Origin: Planctomycetota bacterium
GTDB taxonomy: Bacteria > Planctomycetota > UBA8742 > UBA2392
Direction: 5' to 3'
DNA: 64,000 nt
NCBI GenBank assembly: GCA_019636195.1
Contig: JAHBYA010000015.1
Span: 1 to 64,000, forward strand
A program made the translations under genes and the position numbers. The notes under the pieces were generated by a model, which saw nothing but the letters and a program-made list of their open reading frames with translations, was not told the DNA's origin and made no database searches. Shown piece by piece: positions 1 through 9,100 of the stretch (its first letter is position 1; the number at the start of each line of letters is the position of its first letter).

Positions 1-147
1 GAACCACAGAGCCACGGAGAACTGCAAAAGCAGTCCGCAGATTCACACAGATGAACATAGATACAGCCAACAACGCTGTTCTCTGCGTCTCCGTGTCTCT
101 GCGAGAGGCATGCAGTAAACTGCCGTCAGCCGCGAAGGGCGCGGGGA
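1..147. repeat. Inverted-repeat (MITE-like) intergenic element
   Basis: Non-coding stretch downstream of the sirtuin gene. The arm at 7-20 (CAGAGCCACGGAGA) is the reverse complement, with one mismatch, of 88-101 (TCTCCGTGTCTCTG). A smaller palindromic core lies between them. The same CACGGAG/CAGAG vocabulary returns at 16780-17254, so this looks like one copy of a dispersed, non-autonomous repeat. The window edge may cut the element. No open reading frame is convincing here. Confidence 0.6.
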
Positions 148-927
148 CTACAGGGCGTGGGCGATGGCTGTCAGGGCCTCGCCTGCCTTGGCCTTCAGGT
201 GAAAGTCCACATGCGCACTGATCTCGGTCTCTTCGGGGTTGATCTCGATGGTCAGCTTGCCGCGCTGTGCCGCGAGCAGCACCGGCTCAACGATGTACGG
301 GAACATGCTGCTGGTGCCGACGCTGATCACCGCCTCAGGCGGGTTGTCGTAGAATTCCGCGTGCAGGCGCAGGACCTTGGCCATCGGCAGCATCTCGCCG
401 AAGAACACCACGTCCGGCCGGATCGTCCCGCCGCACCTGCACAGCGGCGCCTTGCCCGTGGCGACGATCGTCTGAATGCAGGGCTCGTGCCCCGCCACGC
501 GCCCAAGCTCGCCGCGCCAGCCGCATTGCATGCACAGCAACTTGAACGTGTCCCCATGGATGTCGATCAGGTTGCGGCTGCCGGCCTGCGCATGAAAGCC
601 GTCAACGTTCTGGGTTAGCAGGAAAAAGCGGCTGGCCTTGCGCTCGATCTCAACCAGCGCGTAGTGGGCTGCGTTGGGTTTGGCGCCGTGTGCGGCGCCG
701 GCAATTTTGGCAATGGCCTGCCACGCGCGGTCGGGGTCCATGCGCAGCGTGGGCGCCGAAAGCGCCTCAATCGTGCGGTCTCCCTGCTCGGGGTCGTCGT
801 AAATGCCGCCCTTGCCGCGATAGGTGGGTATGCCGCTTTCGGCTGAAATGCCGGCGCCCGTGATCACGCCAATGCTGGCCAGTCCGCACAGCCGGGCCTT
901 CAGGTCTTGTGGCAGCTCAAAGCTCAT
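148..927 (-). CDS. Sir2-family NAD-dependent protein deacylase (sirtuin)
   Basis: A 259-aa protein, normal length for a bacterial sirtuin. It would remove acyl groups from lysine side chains using NAD+, releasing nicotinamide and O-acyl-ADP-ribose in the cytoplasm. The family motifs are all visible in order: GAGISAESGIPTYRG near residue 23 (NAD binding), TQNVD near 105, the catalytic His in HGD near 124, zinc ligands CMQC and CRC, the segment VVFFGE, then GTS and EIN in the second half of the Rossmann fold. I see no YxxR pair of the kind that marks CobB-type desuccinylases, so plain deacetylation or another acyl preference is possible. The gene is divergent from the membrane-protein gene at 996, with about 70 bases between starts that must hold both promoters. 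The family assignment is secure; the substrate is unknown. Confidence 0.93.
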   Translation of the reverse strand: MSFELPQDLKARLCGLASIGVITGAGISAESGIPTYRGKGGIYDDPEQGDRTIEALSAPTLRMDPDRAWQAIAKIAGAAHGAKPNAAHYALVEIERKASRFFLLTQNVDGFHAQAGSRNLIDIHGDTFKLLCMQCGWRGELGRVAGHEPCIQTIVATGKAPLCRCGGTIRPDVVFFGEMLPMAKVLRLHAEFYDNPPEAVISVGTSSMFPYIVEPVLLAAQRGKLTIEINPEETEISAHVDFHLKAKAGEALTAIAHAL

Positions 928-995
928 GGCGCTGAATCCAAAACTTCCGCGGAATTGTAGGTGCGGCTATTGTGGCCGTCGCGGACAATCCAGCC

Positions 996-1685
996 ATGAA
1001 CGCAAACGAGCCCGAGTTGCGCATCACACTCAGCGCCATGGAGCGCACCCGGGGCTGGCTTGACGAGCAGATGCGCGACCACGCGCGCCACGGGGTCGTG
1101 ACGGCGCTGGTGCTGGTACTGTTTGGACTGATCGCCAACTTTGTGGTGTTTGTCAGTGTTCTGTTTCTGGCGCTGCACTTGGTGCCGCATTGGTTTGAGA
1201 CCGAGTTGACACTCTCGGCGCTGGCGCTGCTCGTCCTGTTCCTGATGTACCCGGCGTACATCTTTGGGGGGCGGCCGGGCAGCCGCAGCTTCACGCTCAA
1301 TAGCGGCACTGTAACGCTCGCCGCTGAGGTGTATGAGCCGCCGGAGTTCCTGCCCGGCAGTGAAGTGGTCGCGCGCAGCTGGCGCCCGCTGGTTGATTAC
1401 TGCACGTTTCCGGCGTGGCTGCTGCACAAGGCGTTGCGCAACGCCAAAGCGCCGCTGACGGCCAAACGGGCCGACACCGAGACGATGGCCCGGGTGCTGC
1501 TGCTGCTGCTGCGTGAGCGCCGGCGACTCTCAATCCATGACATTGAAGACGCCATGCCGACGCCCGGCATGGCGGCGGCGATCAACGCGCTGGTGCATGT
1601 GCGCGGCGTGCTGGTGTTTCACGCGGATTATCCCGCGCTGGGCCTCAACGACGAGCTTCAACATACCCTGCGGGCCATGCTATGA
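996..1685 (+). CDS. Hypothetical two-helix membrane protein, first gene of the channel/phosphatase cluster
   Basis: A 229-aa protein of no family I recognise. The N-terminal 35 residues are charged. Two hydrophobic segments follow: a long one around residues 35-65 (rich in V, L, F) and one around 75-95. The remaining 130 residues are predicted cytoplasmic and end in a helical region (MARVLLLLLRERRRLSIHDIE and onward) that could be a small winged-helix-like fold; that is only an impression. A GTG at 972 would add eight residues, but ATG 996 gives the more natural start; neither has a clear Shine-Dalgarno sequence. The stop lies 7 bases before the start of the RCK channel gene, so the two are probably translated from one message. 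Its position suggests an accessory subunit of that channel, which is inference. Confidence 0.7.
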   Translation: MNANEPELRITLSAMERTRGWLDEQMRDHARHGVVTALVLVLFGLIANFVVFVSVLFLALHLVPHWFETELTLSALALLVLFLMYPAYIFGGRPGSRSFTLNSGTVTLAAEVYEPPEFLPGSEVVARSWRPLVDYCTFPAWLLHKALRNAKAPLTAKRADTETMARVLLLLLRERRRLSIHDIEDAMPTPGMAAAINALVHVRGVLVFHADYPALGLNDELQHTLRAML

Positions 1686-1692
1686 GAGGTAC

Positions 1693-2724
1693 ATGCGCGC
1701 ACGACGCCGACGACTGATTGCCTGGCTGATCTACCTGCGCAAGCCGACGCAGCAATTCCTGCCATTGTTCGGGTTTGCGATGCTGGTGGTGCTGCTGGGC
1801 GGCGTGGCCTTCTGGGCGCTTTACGACCGGCCGCTGTCGTTTTCACATTCGCTGTGGGTTACGTTTGCGCTGCTTACCGGCGAGCCGACATTGGACTGGC
1901 CTGACCACTGGCTGCTTGAGGTTCTGTACTATGTGCTGCCGCTGCTTGGCCTGATCGTGGTGCTGGACGGTCTGGTGCGGTTCTCGTACTACGCGTTACG
2001 CAAGGATGAAATGTCCCCCCAATGGGTGCGCGCCATGAGCACAACGTTCAAGAACCACGTCATCCTGTTCGGGCTGGGCAAGGTCGGCTTTAGGGTGCTG
2101 CAGCAGCTGCTTGAGCTCAAGCAGCAGGTGGTCGTGATCGAGAAAGACCCGAATTGCCCCAACTTCGCGTATGCCCGCAACCACGGCGTGCCGGTGCGCG
2201 TGGGCACCCACCGCGAAGAGGGCATCCTGAACGACGTGAACGTGCACGAAGCCAAAAGCATCATCTGCTGCACCAACGACGACCTTGGCAACCTTGAGCT
2301 TGCAATCGACGCCCGCAAGGCCTGCCCCAACCTGCGCGTCGTGCTGCGCATGTATGACCAGGAACTGGCCGAGAAGGTCGGCGAGTCGCTGGACATTCAC
2401 CTCGCCTTCAGCACAGCCATGCTGTCGGCGCCGGTGTTCGCGACAGCCAGCGCCGACCCCAGCATCATCAACGCCTTTTATGTGGACGACCGGCTGCTGG
2501 TTGTGGCGCGGCTGAGCGCCAAGCCCTCAACGGAACTGTGCGGCAAGACGGTCGGCGACCTGGTGCGCAGCTACCAGCTGGTGGTGGTATCGTACCGGCG
2601 CGGCGGCGGCACGGTGTTTCACCCGCCGACGGACGTGGTGATTGAACAGGGCGACGTGATTACAATCGAGTGCGACCCCAAGACCCTGCGCGACCTGCAC
2701 GCCCTGAACGGCACTTTACCGTAA
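1693..2724 (+). CDS. Two-TM ion channel with cytoplasmic RCK (TrkA-N/TrkA-C) domain, atypical pore
   Basis: A 343-aa protein. The open frame extends upstream to 1513 inside the previous gene, but ATG 1693, with AGAGG just upstream at 1685-1689, is the sensible start. TM1 is near residues 18-40 and TM2 near 75-100. The pore loop between them reads TFALLTGEPTLDWP, where a potassium channel would have TVGYGD. After TM2 comes an RCK/TrkA-N Rossmann domain (HVILFGLGKVG near residue 120, acidic EKD at the end of strand 2), then a TrkA-C-like domain ending the protein (VIEQGDVITIECD). The family gates potassium flux in response to nucleotides or ions. With the signature filter missing, selectivity could differ or the protein may act as a sensor. 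It is co-directional with its neighbours; 46 bases separate it from the phosphatase-STAND gene. Confidence 0.85.
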   Translation: MRARRRRLIAWLIYLRKPTQQFLPLFGFAMLVVLLGGVAFWALYDRPLSFSHSLWVTFALLTGEPTLDWPDHWLLEVLYYVLPLLGLIVVLDGLVRFSYYALRKDEMSPQWVRAMSTTFKNHVILFGLGKVGFRVLQQLLELKQQVVVIEKDPNCPNFAYARNHGVPVRVGTHREEGILNDVNVHEAKSIICCTNDDLGNLELAIDARKACPNLRVVLRMYDQELAEKVGESLDIHLAFSTAMLSAPVFATASADPSIINAFYVDDRLLVVARLSAKPSTELCGKTVGDLVRSYQLVVVSYRRGGGTVFHPPTDVVIEQGDVITIECDPKTLRDLHALNGTLP

Positions 2725-2770
2725 ACAACCCCGTGACAACGCACCGATTGCCCGCTTGAATCGTCCGTTT

Positions 2771-5700
2771 ATGGCTGAGCCGCGTCGCGATTCAGAGCTT
2801 GAAAGGGCCCGCAAGGTCCAGCTTTCCATGTTGCCGGAGACCCCGAGCATTGAGGGGCTGGACATTGCCTGCGGCTACAGCGCCTGCGACCACATTGGCG
2901 GCGACTTTTACGACTTCATCCTGATCGACCGCTGGCGGCTTGGCGTGGTCGTGGCGGACGTATCGGGCCACGGCACAGCTGCGGCGCTGCTGATGGCGGC
3001 GACCAAGAAGGTGATGCAGATCTGCGGCAAGGGCAGCCTGTCGCCGCGCCAGACGCTGCTGGAGGTCAATGACAGTATCCGGGCTGATTTGCCGCGCGGC
3101 ATGTTCCTGACCGCGCTGTACGGGGTAATCGACATCCGCAACCATCGCTTCTGCTTTGCCAGCGCGGGGCACAACCCGCCGCTGCTGCGTCGGGGCGACA
3201 AACTGCGCGAAAGCTGGCCGCAGGGCAACGCGCCGCCGCTGGGCTTCATGGCCAGTGAGCAGCTTCGCGAACACATGAAAGAAGAGTTCGTACAGCTTGC
3301 GCCCGGCGACACGCTGCTGTTCTACACCGACGGCTTGACCGAGGCCCGCGTCGGCGAAGAAATGTACGGCGTTGAGCGGCTGCTTGAGCGCCTGCGCACA
3401 AGCCGCGCCGAAAGCGCCGGCGCGCTGTTGTCCGAGTTGCGCGCCGACGTCGAAGCCTTCCGGGGCAACGCAAAGCAGGACGATGACGAGACGCTGCTGG
3501 TGGTGCGGGCGCTGACCCCGCCCGCCGAGCCCGCCCCGCTGGTCAAGGGCCTGACCAGCAGCAGCGGCGAACTGCCGCGCGTCACCGGCGAGCTGGTGGG
3601 CCGCGACGCCGAGGTCGCGGGCATTGCCGACCTGCTGCGCGACCCGCAATCGCGCCCGATGACTGTGACCGGGCCGGTCGGCGCCGGCAAGTCGCGCGTG
3701 GCGCTGGCCGCCGCCGAGGCCGCCCGCGGCAATTTTCCCGGCGGCATCTACTTCGTGGACCTGAAGGCCGCCACCCGCATCGCCGATGTCTGCCGGCTGG
3801 TTGCCGGCGTGCTGGGCCTTGCCGAAGACGACGCCCAGCTTGGCCTGCGCATTGCCGCGGCGCTGAAGTCGCCCGCCGGGCGCACCCTGCTGCTGCTGGA
3901 CAACTGCGAGCGTTGCAGCGAAGCCGCCGGAGTGTGCATCACGCAATGGAAGCAGCGCAACGCCGATTTGCAGGTGCTGGCCACAAGCCGCGTGCCGCTG
4001 GGCGTCGCCGGTGAGCAGACGCTGGCGCTGAAGCCCCTGTCCACGCCGCGCAGCGACGAGAAGCTGCGGGCGGAAGCCGTGCTTCAGGCTTCGCCGGCGG
4101 TGGCGCTGTTCATGTCCAAGGCGCGCAAAGCCGACCCGGCCTTCAAGCTGACCGACGAAAACGTGGCCGAAGTCTCGCGCATCTGCCGCCGCCTCGATGG
4201 CCTGCCGCAGGCGATTGAGCTTGCGGCGGCGCGGGTGGCGGTGCTTTCACCGCGGCAGATACTGGACCGGCTGGACAAGCGCTTTGAACTGCTGGCCGAG
4301 GAAGGCGGCGGCAAGGGCAGCCTGCAGGGCGCGCTGGCCTGGAGCTTTGAGCTGCTGTCACCCGCCGAGCGGCAGGCGCTGCTGCTGCTGTCGCGTTTTC
4401 CTACTGGCTTTCAGCTTGACGTGGCGACGCGCGCGCTGGCGCTGGTGAAGGGTGAATCGCCCGAGGGGCTGGTTGCCGCGCTGATGCGCCACAACCTGCT
4501 GTACTACGACGTGCTGCCCGACCTGGGCGGCGAGCGACGCTTTCAGTTGTACGAGTCGGTGCGGCTGTTCGCGCTGGACGCGATCAAGGCTGCGGGCCTT
4601 GAGTCGCAGGCGCAGGCGGCCTTTGAAAACGCGCTGCTTGGCTATGTGATGCACTGGTGGTGGATTGACCAGCACAAGGGCTCGCCTGAGGCGCGCCGGC
4701 GCGTGCGGCTTGAGCTTGAGCCGCTGCTGGAGCTGATTGAAACGACCCGCGTGCCCGAAACGCGCGCCTGGGCCAGCATCGTGGCCGCCCCGTTGCTGAG
4801 CGCCCGCGGCCAGCAGGACCGCGCGATGACCGTGCTGCGCGGCGGCATGGACGGCCTGTACCCCGGAAGCGATGAATGGAAGTGGATCCAGATTACCGAC
4901 GGCCAGCTGCGCGTGATTGAAGCGCCGGGCAACGTGCTGGATTTGCTCGAGAACTTCGACGGCGACCCGCTGATGAACTTCAACGCCCTGCTGGTGCGCA
5001 GCTACGCGCTGCACCGCCAGGGCGACCAGAAGGGCGCACTGGAACTTGCCCGCAAAGCCGCAGCCATCCCCGGCCTTGAGCCCATCAAGCGCGCGATTAT
5101 CACCGACCGCATTGGCGTCTATGAGGGCGCGGTCGGCAACCACGACGACGCGCGGCAGGCCTACGAGACCGCGCTGCGCATCGCCCGCGAGCAGGGCGAC
5201 ACGCTGGTGCTCTCCCGGACGATGCACAACCTGGGCTGGCTGTTGTTGCGGCGCGGCAAGCCATCCGAAGCTGAAGTTTACCTGCAGGAGGCGCTGCGCC
5301 TGTCGCAGGCGGAGGGCGACCGCGCCATGGAAGCCGGCAACCTGGGCGCGCTGGCGCTGGCGTTGCACCTGACTGGCCGCAAACAGGAGGCCGAAGCCGC
5401 CATGCTGCGCGGGCTGCGCCTGTCGCGCGAGGTCGGCAAACCATTCACCGAGGCCGCGCACCTGAACACGCTGGCGCGCATCTACCACGAGCAGGGCCGG
5501 CACAAGGAAGCGCTGGATGCCAGCCTGGCGTCGCGGGCGCTGTCGCGCGAGATCGGCGCCAAGCAAAGCGAAGCGGTGGCGGAAAGCAACGTCGCCGCGC
5601 TGAAGATCGTGCTGGGCCAAGAGCAGGGCGGACTGGAGTCACTGGAAAACTCATACAAGCTGCTGGTCGAGATCGGCGACGCCCGCAGCGCGCTGTCGGC

Positions 5701-6121
5701 GCTGTCAAACATCGGCGCGGTGTACATGAAGCGCTGGGACGCCCACCACCAGCGCCGGGACATGCTGCAGGCCATTGAATACCTGCAAAAGGCCTGCCGC
5801 GGCAGGCGCGAGCAGGGCTTTGAGCCAATGGTCGATTGTGAGGCTGAACTGGCGCGGCTGCTGCACGCCAGTGGCAAGACCGCCGAGGCCCGCGCCCTGG
5901 CAGACCGGGCGCTGCTGGATTCCCGCAAGCGCCTTGACGACCTGAGCGTCAAGGCAACAGCCGACCTTGAAAAGCTGCTGGCGGACACGGCCCCCAAACC
6001 GCCCAAGGCGCCATCGCCCAAGCGCAGGCGCCGCAAGCAGCTTCCCGGCGGGAGCAAGCAGCTTCCCGCGGGTACGCCGAGGCCCCGCGGGGTCGCGCCC
6101 AAACGCCGCCCGATTCGGTGA
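2771..6121 (+). CDS. PP2C/SpoIIE (RsbU-type) phosphatase fused to STAND ATPase and TPR repeats, copy 1
   Basis: An 1116-aa cytoplasmic protein. ATG 2771 is preferred over an in-frame TTG at 2756 because it aligns with the start of the paralogue at 6195. Residues about 20-245 form an RsbU/SpoIIE serine phosphatase: metal-binding acidic motifs GGDFYDF, VADVSGHGTAAA, FYTDGLTEA and DDETLL are intact, so it should be active on phosphoserine/threonine. Residues about 270-620 form a STAND (NB-ARC/AfsR-like) ATPase: P-loop TGPVGAGKSR near 300, Walker B LLLLDNCE near 373, the ATSR sensor, and DGLPQAIELAAARV. Tetratricopeptide repeats follow to about residue 1060 (for example HNLGWLLLRRGKPSEAE). The tail is Pro/Lys/Arg-rich (KRRRRK). 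RsbU phosphatases normally dephosphorylate anti-anti-sigma factors; here the STAND/TPR half probably senses a signal and switches the phosphatase. No sigma or anti-sigma partner is nearby. Confidence 0.9.
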   Translation: MAEPRRDSELERARKVQLSMLPETPSIEGLDIACGYSACDHIGGDFYDFILIDRWRLGVVVADVSGHGTAAALLMAATKKVMQICGKGSLSPRQTLLEVNDSIRADLPRGMFLTALYGVIDIRNHRFCFASAGHNPPLLRRGDKLRESWPQGNAPPLGFMASEQLREHMKEEFVQLAPGDTLLFYTDGLTEARVGEEMYGVERLLERLRTSRAESAGALLSELRADVEAFRGNAKQDDDETLLVVRALTPPAEPAPLVKGLTSSSGELPRVTGELVGRDAEVAGIADLLRDPQSRPMTVTGPVGAGKSRVALAAAEAARGNFPGGIYFVDLKAATRIADVCRLVAGVLGLAEDDAQLGLRIAAALKSPAGRTLLLLDNCERCSEAAGVCITQWKQRNADLQVLATSRVPLGVAGEQTLALKPLSTPRSDEKLRAEAVLQASPAVALFMSKARKADPAFKLTDENVAEVSRICRRLDGLPQAIELAAARVAVLSPRQILDRLDKRFELLAEEGGGKGSLQGALAWSFELLSPAERQALLLLSRFPTGFQLDVATRALALVKGESPEGLVAALMRHNLLYYDVLPDLGGERRFQLYESVRLFALDAIKAAGLESQAQAAFENALLGYVMHWWWIDQHKGSPEARRRVRLELEPLLELIETTRVPETRAWASIVAAPLLSARGQQDRAMTVLRGGMDGLYPGSDEWKWIQITDGQLRVIEAPGNVLDLLENFDGDPLMNFNALLVRSYALHRQGDQKGALELARKAAAIPGLEPIKRAIITDRIGVYEGAVGNHDDARQAYETALRIAREQGDTLVLSRTMHNLGWLLLRRGKPSEAEVYLQEALRLSQAEGDRAMEAGNLGALALALHLTGRKQEAEAAMLRGLRLSREVGKPFTEAAHLNTLARIYHEQGRHKEALDASLASRALSREIGAKQSEAVAESNVAALKIVLGQEQGGLESLENSYKLLVEIGDARSALSALSNIGAVYMKRWDAHHQRRDMLQAIEYLQKACRGRREQGFEPMVDCEAELARLLHASGKTAEARALADRALLDSRKRLDDLSVKATADLEKLLADTAPKPPKAPSPKRRRRKQLPGGSKQLPAGTPRPRGVAPKRRPIR

Positions 6122-6194
6122 TTCCGGCTTGCCAACGGCGGTTCATTGACGCAGCATCGCGACCCCCGCGAAAAACAATCTATCCTGTAGGGCG

Positions 6195-9100
6195 ATGAAC
6201 GAGGCTGGCGCCGAGCTTAAGCGCGCGCAAAGCGTGCAGATGATGATGCTTCCCGACGCGCCCAGCGTCTCGGGCATTGATCTGGCGTGCTGCTACCGCG
6301 CCTGCGACCTGCTGGGCGGCGACTTTTACGACTTCATCCACATCGATGCCTGGCGCCTGGGCATTGTCATTGCCGACGTGTCCGGCCACGGCACCGCGGC
6401 GGCGCTGCTGATGGCGGCGGCCAAGAAGGCGCTGCAGATTTACGGGCGCGACACCAGCCCGCGCAGCGCCATGCTTGCGGTAAACGACAGCCTGCGCAGC
6501 GACATCCCGCGCGGGATGTTCCTGTCCGCGATCTACGGTGTTTTGGACATCCGCACGCAGGTGCTGACGTTCGTGAGTTGCGGGCACAACCCGCCGTACC
6601 TGCTGCGCGGCGGCAAGATCAAGAGCGCATGGGTCGAAAACAACGCGCCGGTGCTGGGCGTGATGCCTTCGTCGCAGCTGGGCAAACACATCAAGGAAAT
6701 CAGCCTGCAACTGCTGCCGGGCGACCTGCTGCTGCTTTACACCGACGGCGTCACCGAGGCTTTTGACAACCATGACTCCATGTTCGGCGACGACCGGCTG
6801 CTGGACAGCCTGCGCAAGCCGCACGACGGGGGCGCCGCCGCGGTGCTCAAGGCGATCCAGGCCGACGTGGATGCTTTCCGCTCGGGCGCGACGGTCAGCG
6901 ACGACGAAACCATGCTGGCCCTGCGCATCATTGAAAAGCCGCGCGATCCGACGCCGCTCACCACGGCGGGCAGCGGGTCCGAGGGCATGCCCGAATTCAG
7001 CACCGAGCTGATCGGGCGCGCGCGCGACCTGGCGGACATCGGGGCGCTGCTGGCATCGCGTGATTCCAGCGTGATCACCGTGACCGGCGCCGCCGGCGCG
7101 GGCAAGACGCGCGTGGCCGTGGCCGCGGCCCAGCAGCGTGCGGGCATCTTTCCCGGCGGCGTGTTCTACATTGACCTGGTCAGCGCCAAGGAAAGCGCCG
7201 AGGTCTGCCGCGCCGTCGGCCAGCGCCTGAAGCTGAGCGACGACAGCGCCAACCTTGCGATGCGCATCGGCAACGCGCTGCAAAGCCGCACCTCAACAGC
7301 AGGCGCGATCCTGCTGGTGCTGGACAACTGCGAAGGCGCCCGGCAGGCGGTGGCCGAGTGCATCCGCGAATGGCGGGCCCGTGTCCCTGACCTCAAGGTC
7401 CTGTGCGCCAGCCGCGTCGCGCTGTCCGCACCCGGCGAAGTGGTGCACAACCTGCGCCCGCTGGGTCTGCCCCGCCGCCACACGGGCGGCAAGCACGTCA
7501 GCCTGATGGCCGCGGTAGCCGAGGCGCCGTCGGTGATGCTGTTTGTCAAGCGCGCCAAGGAAAGCGACCCCACGTTCACACTGACTGAAGAAAACGCGGG
7601 CGACATCTCGCGCATCTGCCGTCACCTCGACGGCATCCCGATGGCGATTGAACTGGCGGCGGCGCGCGTGGGCGTGCTGTCGCCCAAGCAGATCCTGCAG
7701 CGGCTTGACTCGCGCTTTGAACTGCTTAAGGGCAGCGGCGACAAAACACTCGAGGGTGCCCTGGAATGGAGCCTGGAACTGCTGAACCCAGCCGAGCGCG
7801 AAGCCCTGCTGTGGCTTTCGGTGTTCGCCAACGGTTTCCAGCTTGAAGTCGCCGAGGGCGCGCTGAAAAAGTCCGATACGCCGGCCGCCGACACCCTGCG
7901 CACGCTGATGCAGCACAACCTCATGCACTCTGAGGATCTGCCCGAGATCAAGGGCGAAAAGCGCTTTCACCTGTACGAGTCGGTGCGCATGTTTGCCCTG
8001 AAAAAGCTGCAGGCCGACGGCATGGAGTACGCCGCCCGCAGCGCCGCCAACCGCGCGCTGCTCGCGTATGCCCGCAAATGGTGGCGGCTTGACATGGAAG
8101 GCGCCACCCCGCTGGCCGGGCGCCGCTGCAAAGCCGAAATGGACGCGCTGCTCGAAATCGCTGAAAACGACCGCGACCCGGAGCGCGGCGCGTGGGCTGC
8201 CATCATTATTGCCCAACGCCTGCACCGCAGCGGCGAGCCTGAACGCGTTGAGCGCATGATCAAGACCCGCAAGGCAGCCGCCAAGCCCGGCAGCGAGGAG
8301 TGGACCTGGCTGGTGCTGACCGAAGCCGCAGTCAAGGTGTACGACGCCCCCGCCGAGGTTGAAGAATCGCTGGCGCCGCTGCGCGCCGACGGCATCGCGT
8401 TGTACAGCCAGCTGATGACACGCGCTGTGGCGCTGTACACGCTGGGCCGCAACGACGAGTCGATTGCGCTGCTGAAACGCGCGGTGGACCTGCCGGGCAT
8501 GGGCCCGCTGCGCAAGGCGGCGGCGATTGAGCGGCTGGGCACGCTGTACACGCACATCGGGCGGTCGGATGAGGGCCGGCAGTGCTACCAGCTGGCGCTG
8601 AAGGCGGCGCGCGACTACGGCGACACCAGTCTTGAGACCGTGACCCTGAACAACCTTGGCCGCCTGCACCTGATCAAGGGCGAGCTGGACCAGGCCATGG
8701 ACGTGCTGCGCGAGGCTGTGCGCCTTGCACAGGCTGAAAATGAGCGCAGCGTCGAGGCAAACTGCCTTGGCGCGCTGGGCATGGCGATGCACCAGAAGGG
8801 CCAACGCCAGCAGGCGGAAGCCTGCCTGATGCGCTGCCTGCGCCTGTGCCGCGAAATCGGGCGCCCGCACGCCGAAGTCGCGCACACCCACACATTGACG
8901 CGCATTTACTTTGAAAGCGGCCGGCTGCGCGAAGCCAAGGAAGTCGCGCTGCGCGCCAAGAACCTTGCCCACGAGATCCGCTCGGTCAGCGGCGAAGCAT
9001 TGGCCGAGGCTAACCTGGCCGCGATCCACGCCCAGTCAAGCGACCTCGATGGCGCGATGCAGGCGTTTCAGCGCAGCTATCGCATCTTCTCCGAGCTGGG

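Noticed and set aside
1513..1692. Upstream extension of the RCK-channel reading frame
   Set aside because: It lies inside the preceding gene in another frame and has shadow-like composition (many Cys, Arg and Trp); ATG 1693 with AGAGG upstream is a better start.
7293..9029. 578-aa open frame on the minus strand inside phosphatase-STAND copy 2
   Set aside because: Antisense shadow of a well-supported gene in GC-rich DNA. His/Gln/Arg/Ala-rich composition and no recognisable motif.
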